A stretch of DNA of 64,000 nt, from assembly GCA_040403555.1 (NCBI GenBank), contig JBBAKN010000002.1:248001-312000 (forward strand), read 5' to 3'. The number at the start of each line of letters is the position of its first letter. Within the stretch, counting starts at the first letter, position 1. Below are positions 7,786 to 15,748 of this stretch, piece after piece. This DNA is from JAIPAN01 sp040403555. Its GTDB lineage: Bacteria; Bacteroidota; Bacteroidia; Sphingobacteriales; Sphingobacteriaceae. The notes beneath the pieces were generated by a model. It had not been told where the DNA came from and did no database searches. It was given only the letters and a program-made list of their open reading frames with translations. A program made the position numbers and the translations under genes.

Positions 7786-9174
7786 TTATTGAGGGGTGCT
7801 TACACTATCGTCTTCATCTTCCTCAAGTGGAATGGAATAGCCACAACTTTCTTGTAACTCTACTTCGGCATCTTCATAGCCTAAGTCTAGTGCTCGGTAA
7901 AACTCCTTACAGGCCTCTTCATTCCGTTTTAATGCAAGTAATGTTTTAGCCAACCAAAAATGAGCTTCTGCGTTTTCATCATCTAGAGCTAGTGACTTTT
8001 CTAAATTTTGTAGAGCTAGGGCATAGTTCTTTCTTTGTACATAAATATTACCAACCAATTGATGCGCTAAAGCCTGATTCCCATCAGAGATTGAATCTTG
8101 ATTTAGATAAATAGTTATCATACGCATAGACTCATCGTACTGCTCCATTTTTAGCTTTAAAACCGCCCAATAGTAATAGGTATCTTCATTGGTCGGATCG
8201 AACTCGGTTACAGATTTAAAATCTTCGTCAGCTTGCTCATACTTGAGCGCATTAGTGTACAAAATAGCTCTCACAAAATAGGCAATAGGAAACCTTTTAG
8301 TATTTCCTTTAATTGCTTCGCTCAAATCTTCAATGGCAGCATCTTCATTTCCTAGTTGGAAGTAATTTAATAGCCCCCGTTTATAATAAACATCAAGCAA
8401 ATTACTTCCTTTTAAAGTAATTGCTCTATCGTAATCGGCTTTTGCTGCTAAACTATCTCCTAAAGCTTCTTGAATCTCTCCACGAAGTTTCAAAAAGTCG
8501 GTATCGTTTGGACTTTGCTGTATACTCTTATGGATATCCTCTAAAGCTGGTAAATAATTTTCACGGTCCTTACGCAATAGGGCACGATAATAATGCGCAA
8601 ACTCATAATCGTCTTTCAGTATGATTAATTTGGTTAAATCTTGCTCGGCCTGATCTGCTTCTTCTACTTGCATATAGGACTTCGCACGGTAAAACAAAGC
8701 ATCTTGATTATTGGGCTCCAGCGTAAGTTGGTTAGTCAAATACTCTATGGCGGGTTTGTATTCATCTAAATAATAACAGGCATAGCCTAAAAAATAGTTG
8801 CTGTTATATTCGGTACTAGAAATGTTCATGAATTGCTGAATTGATGCTTTTAGGCTAGCGTAATCATAATTATAATAGTAAATGAAGCTAATGAAGTTCA
8901 TGGTATCCTCGTCTTGAGGATTTAAGACATTGTATATCTTAAAATCTAACAGCGCCTTATCCATTTCTTTGAGATTGAATTCGGCTAGCGCTCGGTTATA
9001 ATAGGCATCATCTAAGGTACTGTCTTGTTCTAAAGCAGCCGAAAATGCTTCTTTTGCACCTTTATAATCCTTTTTATTTAGTAATTTATTTCCTTTGATG
9101 AAGGAGCTATTGTTGGTTTGGGCTAGCGTAGTTAAACTTAAACTGAGAGCTAGTAAGGTAATTACATATTTCAT
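7786..9174 (-). CDS. Exported tetratricopeptide-repeat protein
   Basis: TPR array running nearly the whole length (about ten 34-residue repeats, for example NYALALQNLEKSLALDDENA), ending in an acidic tail. I place the start at the ATG 9172-9174 rather than 9246 because it gives a clean signal peptide (MKYVITLLALSLSLTTLAQ). The protein is then about 462 residues and periplasmic or surface-exposed. TPR proteins act as assembly scaffolds; the partner here may be the TonB-domain or GldL-like protein that follows. The specific role is unknown. Confidence 0.8.
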   Translation of the reverse strand: MKYVITLLALSLSLTTLAQTNNSSFIKGNKLLNKKDYKGAKEAFSAALEQDSTLDDAYYNRALAEFNLKEMDKALLDFKIYNVLNPQDEDTMNFISFIYYYNYDYASLKASIQQFMNISSTEYNSNYFLGYACYYLDEYKPAIEYLTNQLTLEPNNQDALFYRAKSYMQVEEADQAEQDLTKLIILKDDYEFAHYYRALLRKDRENYLPALEDIHKSIQQSPNDTDFLKLRGEIQEALGDSLAAKADYDRAITLKGSNLLDVYYKRGLLNYFQLGNEDAAIEDLSEAIKGNTKRFPIAYFVRAILYTNALKYEQADEDFKSVTEFDPTNEDTYYYWAVLKLKMEQYDESMRMITIYLNQDSISDGNQALAHQLVGNIYVQRKNYALALQNLEKSLALDDENAEAHFWLAKTLLALKRNEEACKEFYRALDLGYEDAEVELQESCGYSIPLEEDEDDSVSTPQ

Positions 9175-9246
9175 AATGCTGATTTGGTTCATTAAAGTTA
9201 ATTCTTGTTTGTATGTTTTTTGGTTTAAAAGTTTTTTGTGCGACAA

Positions 9247-9504
9247 CTAGAGACAATTTTTATTTGATACCAGCTCAATGCCCCAATGGGTAGCTATTTC
9301 GGGGCTAATCTCAGCACGAAATACGCCGTGGTGTTTATACATCCCAAATTGGAAATGATCTAATCCAATGCTGATGATAGTTGGATTAAATTGAAGCATT
9401 CGGAGGCCATAAGGTGGACCATACAAACCCTGTTCGATACCTTGACGAAGCTTTTCTGTTGCCCCTTTAAGGCTAATTATCGAGTGATGAAAGTTGTGCT
9501 TCAT
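9247..9504 (-). CDS. Hypothetical protein (85 aa)
   Basis: Small soluble protein rich in His, Gly and aromatic residues (MYKHHGVFRAEISPEIATHW). No signal peptide or membrane helix. Its ATG overlaps the stop of the preceding gene (9501-9504), so the two are coupled. Not recognised. Position and size would suit an accessory protein such as an immunity partner, but there is no direct evidence. Confidence 0.55.
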   Translation of the reverse strand: MKHNFHHSIISLKGATEKLRQGIEQGLYGPPYGLRMLQFNPTIISIGLDHFQFGMYKHHGVFRAEISPEIATHWGIELVSNKNCL

Positions 9505-9953
9505 GAGAAAATTTTGTTGTGATTTTTTAGTTGAACTTTTACCCTCGGGCGGACATAGGTGCTCTGCGGTGGGCCAAAGGGCATCGTTTTAGGATCGGCG
9601 CCATGCTCTTGGAAAAAACCTTCGGGGAACAGTACGAGGGCTTGGAGGCCTACGTAATTTTTTATAAAAGTGCCCGGGTAGTTTTGCGCCGGCTGATAGC
9701 CATAACGGCACCAAGTAGAAACTTCAATAAGTTCTACCGCAAAGGGGAAATTGAACCAAACCGAGTACGGTGTATTGGGTTCTGCAAAAAGTAAAACCAA
9801 GGGTTGCGTAAACTCTTCTTTGCTTCGAAAATTGAGTGCTTGGTAAATGGTGGGAATCGTATCGGCTAGTTCTGCTGTGCACGAAATGGTCATACCGTCG
9901 AAGGTGATTTTCAGTTTGTCCTGTTTAGGAAAGGGGAAAGGGAGGTGTTCCAT
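9501..9953 (-). CDS. DUF192-like protein (tentative)
   Basis: 150-residue soluble protein. The central part follows the pattern of the DUF192 family: LVLLFAEPNTPYSVWF, then FPFAVELIEV, and a late LVLFPEGFFQEHGAD that matches the family's lEl..Gf.e.hG ending. The match is distant and the usual signal peptide is missing, so I treat it as DUF192-like. It is coupled to the 85-residue gene (4-base overlap) and follows a strong intergenic hairpin at 9982-10034. Function unknown. Confidence 0.6.
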   Translation of the reverse strand: MEHLPFPFPKQDKLKITFDGMTISCTAELADTIPTIYQALNFRSKEEFTQPLVLLFAEPNTPYSVWFNFPFAVELIEVSTWCRYGYQPAQNYPGTFIKNYVGLQALVLFPEGFFQEHGADPKTMPFGPPQSTYVRPRVKVQLKNHNKIFS

Positions 9954-9981
9954 GTGTTTAGGGTTTTAAACCAAAATCAAG

Positions 9982-10034
9982 AAACAGATGAGGAGTGCGA
10001 ATCGTTTTATTTTGACTTTCGTCCTCATCTGTTT
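9982..10034 (-). repeat. Long intergenic hairpin
   Basis: Perfect 13-base inverted repeat: AAACAGATGAGGA at 9982-9994 pairs with 10022-10034. After a 3-base bulge, CGAA at 9998-10001 pairs with TTCG at 10018-10021, giving 17 pairs in all. The closing loop is about 16 bases and T-rich. It lies 29 bases upstream of the ATG at 9953 and has no U-tract on the minus strand, so it does not look like a plain terminator. It may be a folded leader, a processing site or mobile-element debris. Confidence 0.7.
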
Positions 10035-10065
10035 GACCACCGTGGAGGGATTTGCTCTCGGTTGG
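10006..10065 (-). repeat. Degenerate direct repeat, copy A
   Basis: On the minus strand CCAACCGAG (10057-10065), CCACGGTGGT (10036-10045) and TCAAAATAAA (10006-10015) occur in the same order and spacing as in copy B at 10415-10476. The sequence between the blocks has diverged. This copy overlaps the hairpin at 9982-10034. Confidence 0.55.
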
Positions 10066-10103
10066 TATCCCCTTGGGGATTCTTGATGTTTGGTATGGGT
10101 GAA

Positions 10104-10352
10104 TTATTCTTCGTTGAATTCCATTAGGCCATTGGGATCTATGGTTAAATCAAATGGAATGTTGCGTTTTCGGGCGGCATTCCATAAGCCTAAGAAATTT
10201 AAGGCCTGGGCGTGTACACCAAATAAGCCTTGCTTTTTGGCTGCAATACATTTCTCTCTCAGCTCTTCGTCGCTGAGGGTTAAAAAGTGTTCGTAGGTTT
10301 CAACAATTTTCTCTCTGTCGCCGGGACGTGAGATGTACAGATGTGCTAACAT
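10104..10352 (-). CDS. Hypothetical protein (82 aa)
   Basis: Small, helical, soluble protein (TLSDEELREKCIAAKKQGLFG), no signal peptide. Not recognised. Both flanks carry copies of the same degenerate repeat (10006-10065 and 10415-10476), which makes the gene look like a cassette inserted into, or left over from, a repeated coding tail. It is on the same strand as its neighbours. Confidence 0.5.
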   Translation of the reverse strand: MLAHLYISRPGDREKIVETYEHFLTLSDEELREKCIAAKKQGLFGVHAQALNFLGLWNAARKRNIPFDLTIDPNGLMEFNEE

Positions 10353-10369
10353 GTTGCAAAATTTTAAGG

Positions 10370-10510
10370 TTAAACATTTTGCAAACCGATAAAAAATGGG
10401 GGATACAGGTTAAGTTTATTTTGATTCTGTAAATCCGCATTGTAATTTACCACCGTGGTGTCTTTCACTCGGTTGGCGCCATCGCTTAAGATGATCTCGG
10501 AATGCTGAGG
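10370..10510 (-). pseudogene. Start-less ORF remnant (47 codons)
   Basis: The minus strand is open from just after a TAG (10511-10513) to a TAA at 10370-10372, reading HSEIILSDGANRVKDTT and then VVNYNADLQNQNKLN, but it has no ATG. It reads like protein and is partly repeated at 10006-10065. Probably the surviving tail of a larger gene. Family not identified. Confidence 0.4.
10415..10476 (-). repeat. Degenerate direct repeat, copy B
   Basis: Contains the same ordered blocks as copy A: CCAACCGAG at 10468-10476, CCACGGTGGT at 10449-10458 and TCAAAATAAA at 10415-10424 (minus-strand reading). The copy lies within the start-less ORF at 10370-10510, so the repeat is probably of coding origin. Confidence 0.55.
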
Positions 10511-10616
10511 CTAAAGTAAAGGGAAATTATTACTAAGCAAAATTTTAGGATAATTTTTTTGACAATTAGGGTGAAAACAAGAATCACTGGGAACGCAGTC
10601 TTACACCAAACCCACC

Positions 10617-11480
10617 CTATTCCCGGTAATATTTAGTGAACTCCACATCAAAAACCTCCCCCTCCAGTCCGTTTACAAAACGCTCCACCGGTGCTAAATT
10701 ATTCACGGTAACTTGCAGGCGGTATTGGTCCCGTTTTTTATCGTATTTAAGGTAAGGAATGGTTAAGGGGTATTCTTCCTTTAAGAACACATAGGCGCGT
10801 AAACTCAAGAGCATATTTACTTCGTGGGTGTGGCCACTTTCTCCAAAACCAAAAACATCTGGTTTGCTGGTTTTATGCAAATCGGCATGTTGTATGGCTT
10901 TAGGCAGTATTTCCAAAGCCGTCATACGCTCAATATTAAAGTATTTAACCTGCTTGGTTGACACCTCAAAAGCAACCAGGTTTTGGTAATTATCGGTAAA
11001 GTGAATCGGCTCCACGATACGGTCGTCAATGGCATTTGAATTGGCAGAATAATACTTTTTAATTAAAACCTGCTTGCCCTTGGCAATAGCCTCACCGGCT
11101 CTTTCTACCAAGCTAGAAAGATGCGCTTTAAAAACTTGCCCACCTTGAATATGCATATCGGAGTGGATATACAACTTCTTTAGAATACTATCCTTTAAAA
11201 TACTGCCCTTACCCGAGGTCATCAATAATTCCTTCAGCATTGCAGATTCATCGGGGCTTAAACTAAATGGGGTTACACTCGTTTCGTCGGGAATGAAATA
11301 GCGGTTAAAAGAATCTTTCTCCAGCTCAAAACCCACTTCACGCAGCAAATCGAAATAGCGGTAAATGGTACGGTTATCTATAGCCAAAGTTTTAGCCAAA
11401 GACCGAATAGATTTACTTGGCTTCGCTTTCAATAAGTTGATCAATTGAAAGACCCGCAGAATCTTATGTTGATTATACAT
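10617..11480 (-). CDS. HTH/WYL-domain transcriptional regulator
   Basis: YafY-type regulator (287 aa). An N-terminal winged helix-turn-helix (residues ~8-60, SIRSLAKTLAIDNRTIYRYF) binds DNA. The WYL ligand-sensing domain lies near 140-200 (DDRIVEPIHF, NLVAFEVS), followed by the C-terminal extension ending VERFVNGLEGEVFDV. WYL proteins often sense nucleic acids or nucleotides and control accessory or defence genes. It diverges from the secreted-protein genes starting at 11696, and a GTTCGAC palindrome lies in the shared 215-base gap, a plausible operator. A broken copy of its 3' end is at 224-325. Confidence 0.88.
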   Translation of the reverse strand: MYNQHKILRVFQLINLLKAKPSKSIRSLAKTLAIDNRTIYRYFDLLREVGFELEKDSFNRYFIPDETSVTPFSLSPDESAMLKELLMTSGKGSILKDSILKKLYIHSDMHIQGGQVFKAHLSSLVERAGEAIAKGKQVLIKKYYSANSNAIDDRIVEPIHFTDNYQNLVAFEVSTKQVKYFNIERMTALEILPKAIQHADLHKTSKPDVFGFGESGHTHEVNMLLSLRAYVFLKEEYPLTIPYLKYDKKRDQYRLQVTVNNLAPVERFVNGLEGEVFDVEFTKYYRE

Positions 11481-11595
11481 TACTTGTTAATATAACTGGT
11501 TGGCATAAAAGCCAAAAGCAATTTCTTTATAATAAATCGCAATAGCAATCAAAATTAGGTGAATAAGCGTGTCTTCACACAATATCACTCAATTT

Positions 11596-11666
11596 GTTCG
11601 ACAGGTTGAGTCGAACTATTTATAATTAATAGTTATTCATCTCAATTGTCAATTTTTTAGTCGAAC
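11596..11666 (+). promoter_or_regulatory. GTTCGAC palindrome plus third half-site, candidate operator
   Basis: GTTCGAC at 11596-11602 and its reverse complement GTCGAAC at 11610-11616 form a 7-base inverted repeat with a 7-base spacer. A further GTCGAAC at 11660-11666 lies 50 bases downstream. They sit between the divergent WYL regulator and the gene starting at 11696. Half-site spacing and location fit a dimeric regulator, and the third site could allow looping or cooperative binding. Which protein binds is inference. Confidence 0.5.
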
Positions 11667-11695
11667 ATTGAATAAATCAATTAAAAAATAAAGAA

Positions 11696-12202
11696 ATGAG
11701 AATAGTTATCTTACTAATTGTGGCTATGGTAGCCACGTTAAATTTATCGGCACAAGAAGTAGCCAAAAAAATAGTGACCATTCAAGAAGGTACAGTGCTA
11801 AAAGTAAAGTCACTCAGCGCATTCGATTCTAAAGTGGTGAATGAGGGAGATGTGGTTGATTTTGTAGTATTTCAAGATTTTGAAATAGATGGTAAAGTGG
11901 TAATTAAAGAAGGTACAATTGTAAGTGCCTTTATAGAGAGTGCGGAAAAGGCAAAAGGATTGGGGAAAGCGGGCACTTTAAAGGTACAATTTAATTACAC
12001 TAAAACCATTAATGGTATAAAAGTTCCATTGAGGTCTACTAAAGGCACTCAACAAGGTGAAGGTAAAGTAGGTGGTGCAGTAGCTTTGGCAGCAGTTATT
12101 TCACCTTTATTTTTACTAAAAAAGGGTAAAGAAGCAAAAGTTACCGAAGGGAAGGTAATGGAAGCGTATGTTTCACAAGACGTTAAAATTGAAATTGAGT
12201 AA
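11696..12202 (+). CDS. Exported hypothetical protein (168 aa)
   Basis: Signal peptide with a cleavage site near LSAQE (residue 20), followed by a beta-rich domain (EGTVLKVKSL, NEGDVVDFVV, GKVVIKEGTIV). Near residues 125-150 is a short hydrophobic stretch with KKGKEAKVTEG and a closing AYVSQDVKIEIE. The layout resembles a recurring Bacteroidota periplasmic family that I cannot name with confidence. First gene of a plus-strand set; its stop overlaps a possible start of the next ORF (TAATG). Confidence 0.7.
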   Translation: MRIVILLIVAMVATLNLSAQEVAKKIVTIQEGTVLKVKSLSAFDSKVVNEGDVVDFVVFQDFEIDGKVVIKEGTIVSAFIESAEKAKGLGKAGTLKVQFNYTKTINGIKVPLRSTKGTQQGEGKVGGAVALAAVISPLFLLKKGKEAKVTEGKVMEAYVSQDVKIEIE

Positions 12203-12222
12203 TGTGGAAATTTAATTTAAAA

Positions 12223-12609
12223 ATGAAAAGAATCGCATTATTACTCATAGGTTTTAGCTTTTTATTTTCTTGTAAAAAAGAATCGACTTTAGAGCCTTCT
12301 AAACAAATAATAGGTAAATGGAAAACGGTTTACCTCTCTGAATTGGTCCAGGGTAATAGAGAAATCACTGATTATTACACACTAGGTAGCTATATAGAGT
12401 TTTTAGAAGGTGGCGTTTACAAGAGTTATAATAACGATAATCCCAGCAATACTTTTATTCTAAGCACGGGCACCTATCAAGTAAATGGGGATGTATTAAC
12501 AGCCGACAACGACCAAACCAACCCACGTACCCTAATTTTTAAAACTAAGAACTCACTTATTCTTCATGAAGTGGATGGTGGTGACGAGATTCTACTTGAA
12601 CGCTATTAA
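12223..12609 (+). CDS. Lipocalin-like lipoprotein
   Basis: Starting at ATG 12223 (MKRIALLLIGFSFLFSCKK) gives a standard lipoprotein signal with the lipobox LFSC. An alternative ATG at 12202 overlaps the upstream stop and adds seven residues. The mature part begins with IIGKWKTVYL and continues as a beta barrel-like sequence (YIEFLEGGVYKSY, GTYQVNGDVLTA), as in the small lipocalin-like domains of Bacteroidota lipoproteins. Likely anchored in an envelope membrane. Ligand unknown. Probably co-transcribed with its neighbours. Confidence 0.72.
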   Translation: MKRIALLLIGFSFLFSCKKESTLEPSKQIIGKWKTVYLSELVQGNREITDYYTLGSYIEFLEGGVYKSYNNDNPSNTFILSTGTYQVNGDVLTADNDQTNPRTLIFKTKNSLILHEVDGGDEILLERY

Positions 12610-12622
12610 ATAGAAAATATTT

Positions 12623-13246
12623 ATGAAAAAAATATACACGCTATTAATCTCAATGGCACTATTAGCAATAAAAGTTAGTGCACAAGAAGCAAAAATAGAT
12701 ACAGTTCCAAACTTAAATACTTATGAGGATGTGGCTTCAGGTTTATATAAATCTAAGGTCATAGAAGTGCCCGGAAAATCACAGAAAGATCTTAGCACGA
12801 TGTTTAAAAATTGGGCATCTCAGGAGTTTGTAAACCTAAGAGAAATTACCACAAGTGACACAGAATCACAACTAGTATTAAGTTATATTCAAAAAACTTC
12901 GGCAAAGGTTAAGGTGTTATTCACTAAATCTGTAGAAGAGCTTGGTTGGTATGTGCGCTTAGTCGCTCAATTTAAAGACGGTAAACTACGGCTACAGATT
13001 TACGATGAAGGAAATACATTTAAGTCTGGAGGAATTTATAATGGTGTAAGTATTCCTTCTGTTCCTGCAAGGAGCTATAACATACGTACATTTACTACTA
13101 AACCTGCTACATTTAAAGAGTATCAGGCGGTTAAAGGGATGTACTATCAATACCATGTAGAATGGCAAAAGAACGTAGATAGGCTGTTGGCAAGTGCTGA
13201 GGCTGGAGTTTCAAAAGCAGATGTGGCTCTCAAAGATGATTTCTAA
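12623..13246 (+). CDS. Exported DUF4468-like protein
   Basis: 207 residues with a signal peptide (cleavage near VSAQE, residue 21). Residues ~40-140 fit the DUF4468 TBP-like fold: VIEVPGKSQKDLSTMFKNW, then a beta strand pair ending VRLVAQFKDGKLRLQIYD. Function unknown; members are periplasmic or envelope proteins in Bacteroidota. It is the last gene of the three-gene exported set and is followed by a clear terminator. Confidence 0.7.
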   Translation: MKKIYTLLISMALLAIKVSAQEAKIDTVPNLNTYEDVASGLYKSKVIEVPGKSQKDLSTMFKNWASQEFVNLREITTSDTESQLVLSYIQKTSAKVKVLFTKSVEELGWYVRLVAQFKDGKLRLQIYDEGNTFKSGGIYNGVSIPSVPARSYNIRTFTTKPATFKEYQAVKGMYYQYHVEWQKNVDRLLASAEAGVSKADVALKDDF

Positions 13247-13294
13247 TGAGTAAAAAAATTAGTTGTGGTTTAGTTTTCTAGTGTTAAGTTGAAT

Positions 13295-13324
13295 AAACCC
13301 CGGTCTGCGAACCGGGGTTTTATT
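13295..13324 (+). terminator. Rho-independent terminator
   Basis: AAACCCCGGT (13295-13304) pairs with ACCGGGGTTT (13311-13320) around a 6-base loop, and the second arm runs into a T-tract. It closes the exported-protein set that starts at 11696. Confidence 0.85.
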
Positions 13325-13350
13325 TTAAAATAAAACCCGATATTTAAAAC

Positions 13351-14190
13351 ATGTTCGCTCCAAAACATTTCTTAAGAACTGCCCTATTGAGCACCTTGGT
13401 GCTATTGGCCTGTAGCAAACCCAATACGGTTTCGCCTAGCAACTTTGCAGATAATGGGAATATGCTCTTGGGCAACCCGAGCCAAGCAGCGGCAAGCAAG
13501 CCCAATAACTATCTTTTAGACAAAGGCTATTACATACTCTCTTACAACAACAGCATACGCATAGCCAATTGGGTGAGCTGGCACCTCGATGCCAATGCTA
13601 TTGGAACGGCAGACAGGCAAGATGATTTTCGCCCCGATAACAGTTTACCTAGCGGCTGGTACAAGGTAGGCGACAGCAGCTATAGTGGCTCGGGTTTCGA
13701 CCGTGGCCACAATTGCCCGTCTGCCGATCGGACAAGTTCGGTGGCGGCCAACTCGGCTACCTTTCTCATGACCAACATGATTCCGCAAGCACCCAATAAT
13801 AACCGCCAAACTTGGGCCAACCTAGAAGACTATGCCCGCACGCTCGTTGCAGCAGGCAATGAGGTGTATATTGTTATGGGAACGTATGGTAGTGGCGGTA
13901 CGGGCAGCAACGGCTATGCCACCACCATTGATCAAGGGCGCATTGTGGTACCGGCATACATTTGGAAAATATTGCTCGTCATTCCACAAGGAAATAACGA
14001 TTTGGCTCGTATAAACTCCAGCACTCGTGTTATTGCCGTAAATACGCCCAACAACCAAAGTGTGTCTTCTAATTGGCGCAATTACCGCACCTCGGTAAAC
14101 GCTATTGAGCAAGCCACTGGCTACGATTTATTAAGCAATTTATCGGAAAGTTTACAAACTGTTTTAGAAGACAAAGTAGATGCGAATTGA
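13351..14190 (+). CDS. Secreted/lipoprotein DNA/RNA non-specific endonuclease (NUC1 family)
   Basis: Sugar-non-specific nuclease of the beta-beta-alpha-metal NUC1 type. The signal peptide ends in a lipobox (LLACSK), so it is probably membrane-tethered outside the cytoplasm. The active site is visible at about residue 128: FDRGHNCPSADR, with the catalytic His and metal-binding surroundings, plus TNMIPQAPNNNRQTWANLE carrying the conserved Asn and W..LE. Length (279 aa) is normal. Likely used to degrade extracellular nucleic acids for nutrition. The next small gene starts at or just after its stop. Confidence 0.92.
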   Translation: MFAPKHFLRTALLSTLVLLACSKPNTVSPSNFADNGNMLLGNPSQAAASKPNNYLLDKGYYILSYNNSIRIANWVSWHLDANAIGTADRQDDFRPDNSLPSGWYKVGDSSYSGSGFDRGHNCPSADRTSSVAANSATFLMTNMIPQAPNNNRQTWANLEDYARTLVAAGNEVYIVMGTYGSGGTGSNGYATTIDQGRIVVPAYIWKILLVIPQGNNDLARINSSTRVIAVNTPNNQSVSSNWRNYRTSVNAIEQATGYDLLSNLSESLQTVLEDKVDAN

Positions 14191-14191
14191 T

Positions 14192-14416
14192 ATGAAAAGA
14201 CTCCTATTCATACTCTCTTTATTGCTCCTATTCAGCAGTTGCGATTTACAAGAAACCGGCGGATCATCTACCTATGTAAAACCCTCTGTAGATAAAAACG
14301 GTCGTCTACGAAAAGGTCATGTGCGCCGCTCTACTTCTACCTCCAAAAGTGCGGTTAAAAACCAAAACCGCTCCCGGTATTATTACCATACTCGGGGTAA
14401 ATATCGCAAGAAATAA
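14192..14416 (+). CDS. Small basic lipoprotein
   Basis: Starting at ATG 14192, two bases after the nuclease stop, gives a lipoprotein signal MKRLLFILSLLLLFSSC with a lipobox. The mature ~57 residues are basic and Ser/Arg/Tyr-rich (VRRSTSTSKSAVKNQNRSRYYYH). An ATG at 14180 adds four residues but spoils nothing. Not recognised as a family. A basic surface lipoprotein next to a secreted nuclease could hold nucleic acid near the cell; that is speculation from context. Confidence 0.65.
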   Translation: MKRLLFILSLLLLFSSCDLQETGGSSTYVKPSVDKNGRLRKGHVRRSTSTSKSAVKNQNRSRYYYHTRGKYRKK

Positions 14417-15043
14417 ATTTTTAAAAATTGTGCGTGCACACACAGCATATATATAACCTTTTCAGCCAATTTGGAGAGAACTAATTTTGTACGATTTGCA
14501 CTAAATTTACGCTGAATTGATCAGTACAAAAATCTAAAATAGGGGTTTAAATAGGTTTTAATTGCGAAAATGCCTATTCCGTTTTTGGGGCAAAAACACA
14601 GCAAACTTCATATAAATAAAATTCTTGAGATTGAAATTTGCCTTTTTCAGCAAGCAACATTCTTCATTTCCCTGAACTGTATATACACTTCTCCACCCAT
14701 AAAATATCCTTTAAAGTCGTGGTGTAATTTGAGCTTTCAAGCTCTCTCATTTTATAACTTATTTTATGGAGAGCTGAGCTTTTAGATGGGTTAGCTTGTA
14801 TAAGCAAGAGTTAATTTAGAGTGATTGGGGCTATGTAGTTCTTTTAAAATGCTACTAATTGGTAAAACAAATGACAAAATTTTCTGGAGCTGAATAATGC
14901 CAAAAAACAATGAGATAACTGTGAGGAAACAACGAAAAACAAAGAGATAACAAAGAGGGTATGAAAAAATAAGCATGACTAAGATTATATCTTAAGCCTA
15001 TCATATCCCCTTTACCGAGCGGAACAAAAAGCAAAAAATAAAT
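14417..15043. other. Gene-poor stretch
   Basis: 627 bases with no convincing gene on either strand; the short open frames (14570-14785 plus, 14791-14976 minus) have unlikely compositions and no start signal. It contains a 7-base inverted repeat, AGCTCTC ... GAGAGCT, around 14736-14774, and a GTGCGTGCACAC palindromic patch near 14435. No tRNA, riboswitch or clear terminator was seen. Confidence 0.6.
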
Positions 15044-15748
15044 TTATCGCAAACGGGTTTTTACATATTCCTCAATTCTCGATTTTCTATTACTATTAAA
15101 ATCCATCACGCCATTTTTATAGGAAATGTAGTCATCCGTATTTGAAAATACCGGCGGATTTTTAAAATCATCAAAAGGTAAATAGAACTTAATTCTACTG
15201 GTATTTCTGTCTACTAAATCTTGCAAAAAGAAGAAATCAATGTACCCGTTGAAGTCTTCAAATAAATCGAAAAAGGATTTATACTTAACTAAAACGCTAT
15301 AAAGTGGACTAGATTGATTGGCATAAAAACGTCTAATACATTCTAAGGTAAGGTCGAATCTGTCATCTATAAATTTGTTCACCCCACGTGATTGGTTTAT
15401 GGTTTGCCCGCCATCAACTGCATTTTTAGGAAAAATGATGTAAGATGCAATATTATGACACGAGTTAAATAATTCGTTTACATCCTCTGGTATTTGTGTT
15501 GTAAGCCATTTTTTACGTTTCTGATTTCTATACGAATGAACAATTGCATCACTTCCCAAAACGAACTCCCCTAACACTGAATTGTGATATAGATAAGCAC
15601 CTTTTTTAGCAGCAGATAACTCGAAGACCGTACCATTAGGCAAGGATTTACTCCATAGGAGTTTGTGATATTTCCTAAGAGTCGGGCTTCTACTATCGGG
15701 GTCGCCACCACCTGCGTCTGAATAAAAATCAAAATTTATATCAATCAT
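15044..15748 (-). CDS. DUF6994-like hypothetical protein
   Basis: 234-residue soluble protein with a distinctive N-terminal signature: SDAGGGDPDSRSPTLRKYHK, then LLWSKSLPNGTVFEL. This pattern matches, from memory, the DUF6994 family of scattered accessory proteins in bacteria. Residues 90-180 are helical with several Phe and Tyr. It sits alone beside two tRNA genes and a GC-rich intergenic patch, which suggests horizontally acquired DNA next to a tRNA target. Function unknown. Confidence 0.7.
   Translation of the reverse strand: MIDINFDFYSDAGGGDPDSRSPTLRKYHKLLWSKSLPNGTVFELSAAKKGAYLYHNSVLGEFVLGSDAIVHSYRNQKRKKWLTTQIPEDVNELFNSCHNIASYIIFPKNAVDGGQTINQSRGVNKFIDDRFDLTLECIRRFYANQSSPLYSVLVKYKSFFDLFEDFNGYIDFFFLQDLVDRNTSRIKFYLPFDDFKNPPVFSNTDDYISYKNGVMDFNSNRKSRIEEYVKTRLR

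Noticed and set aside
9501..10352. Integron gene-cassette array with attC sites
   Set aside because: The hairpin lacks the GTTRRRY/RYYYAAC core sites and no integron integrase is present.
14570..14785. 71-codon plus-strand open frame (and a 61-codon minus-strand frame at 14791-14976)
   Set aside because: No homology-like features, unlikely composition, no plausible start or promoter; AT-rich intergenic DNA.
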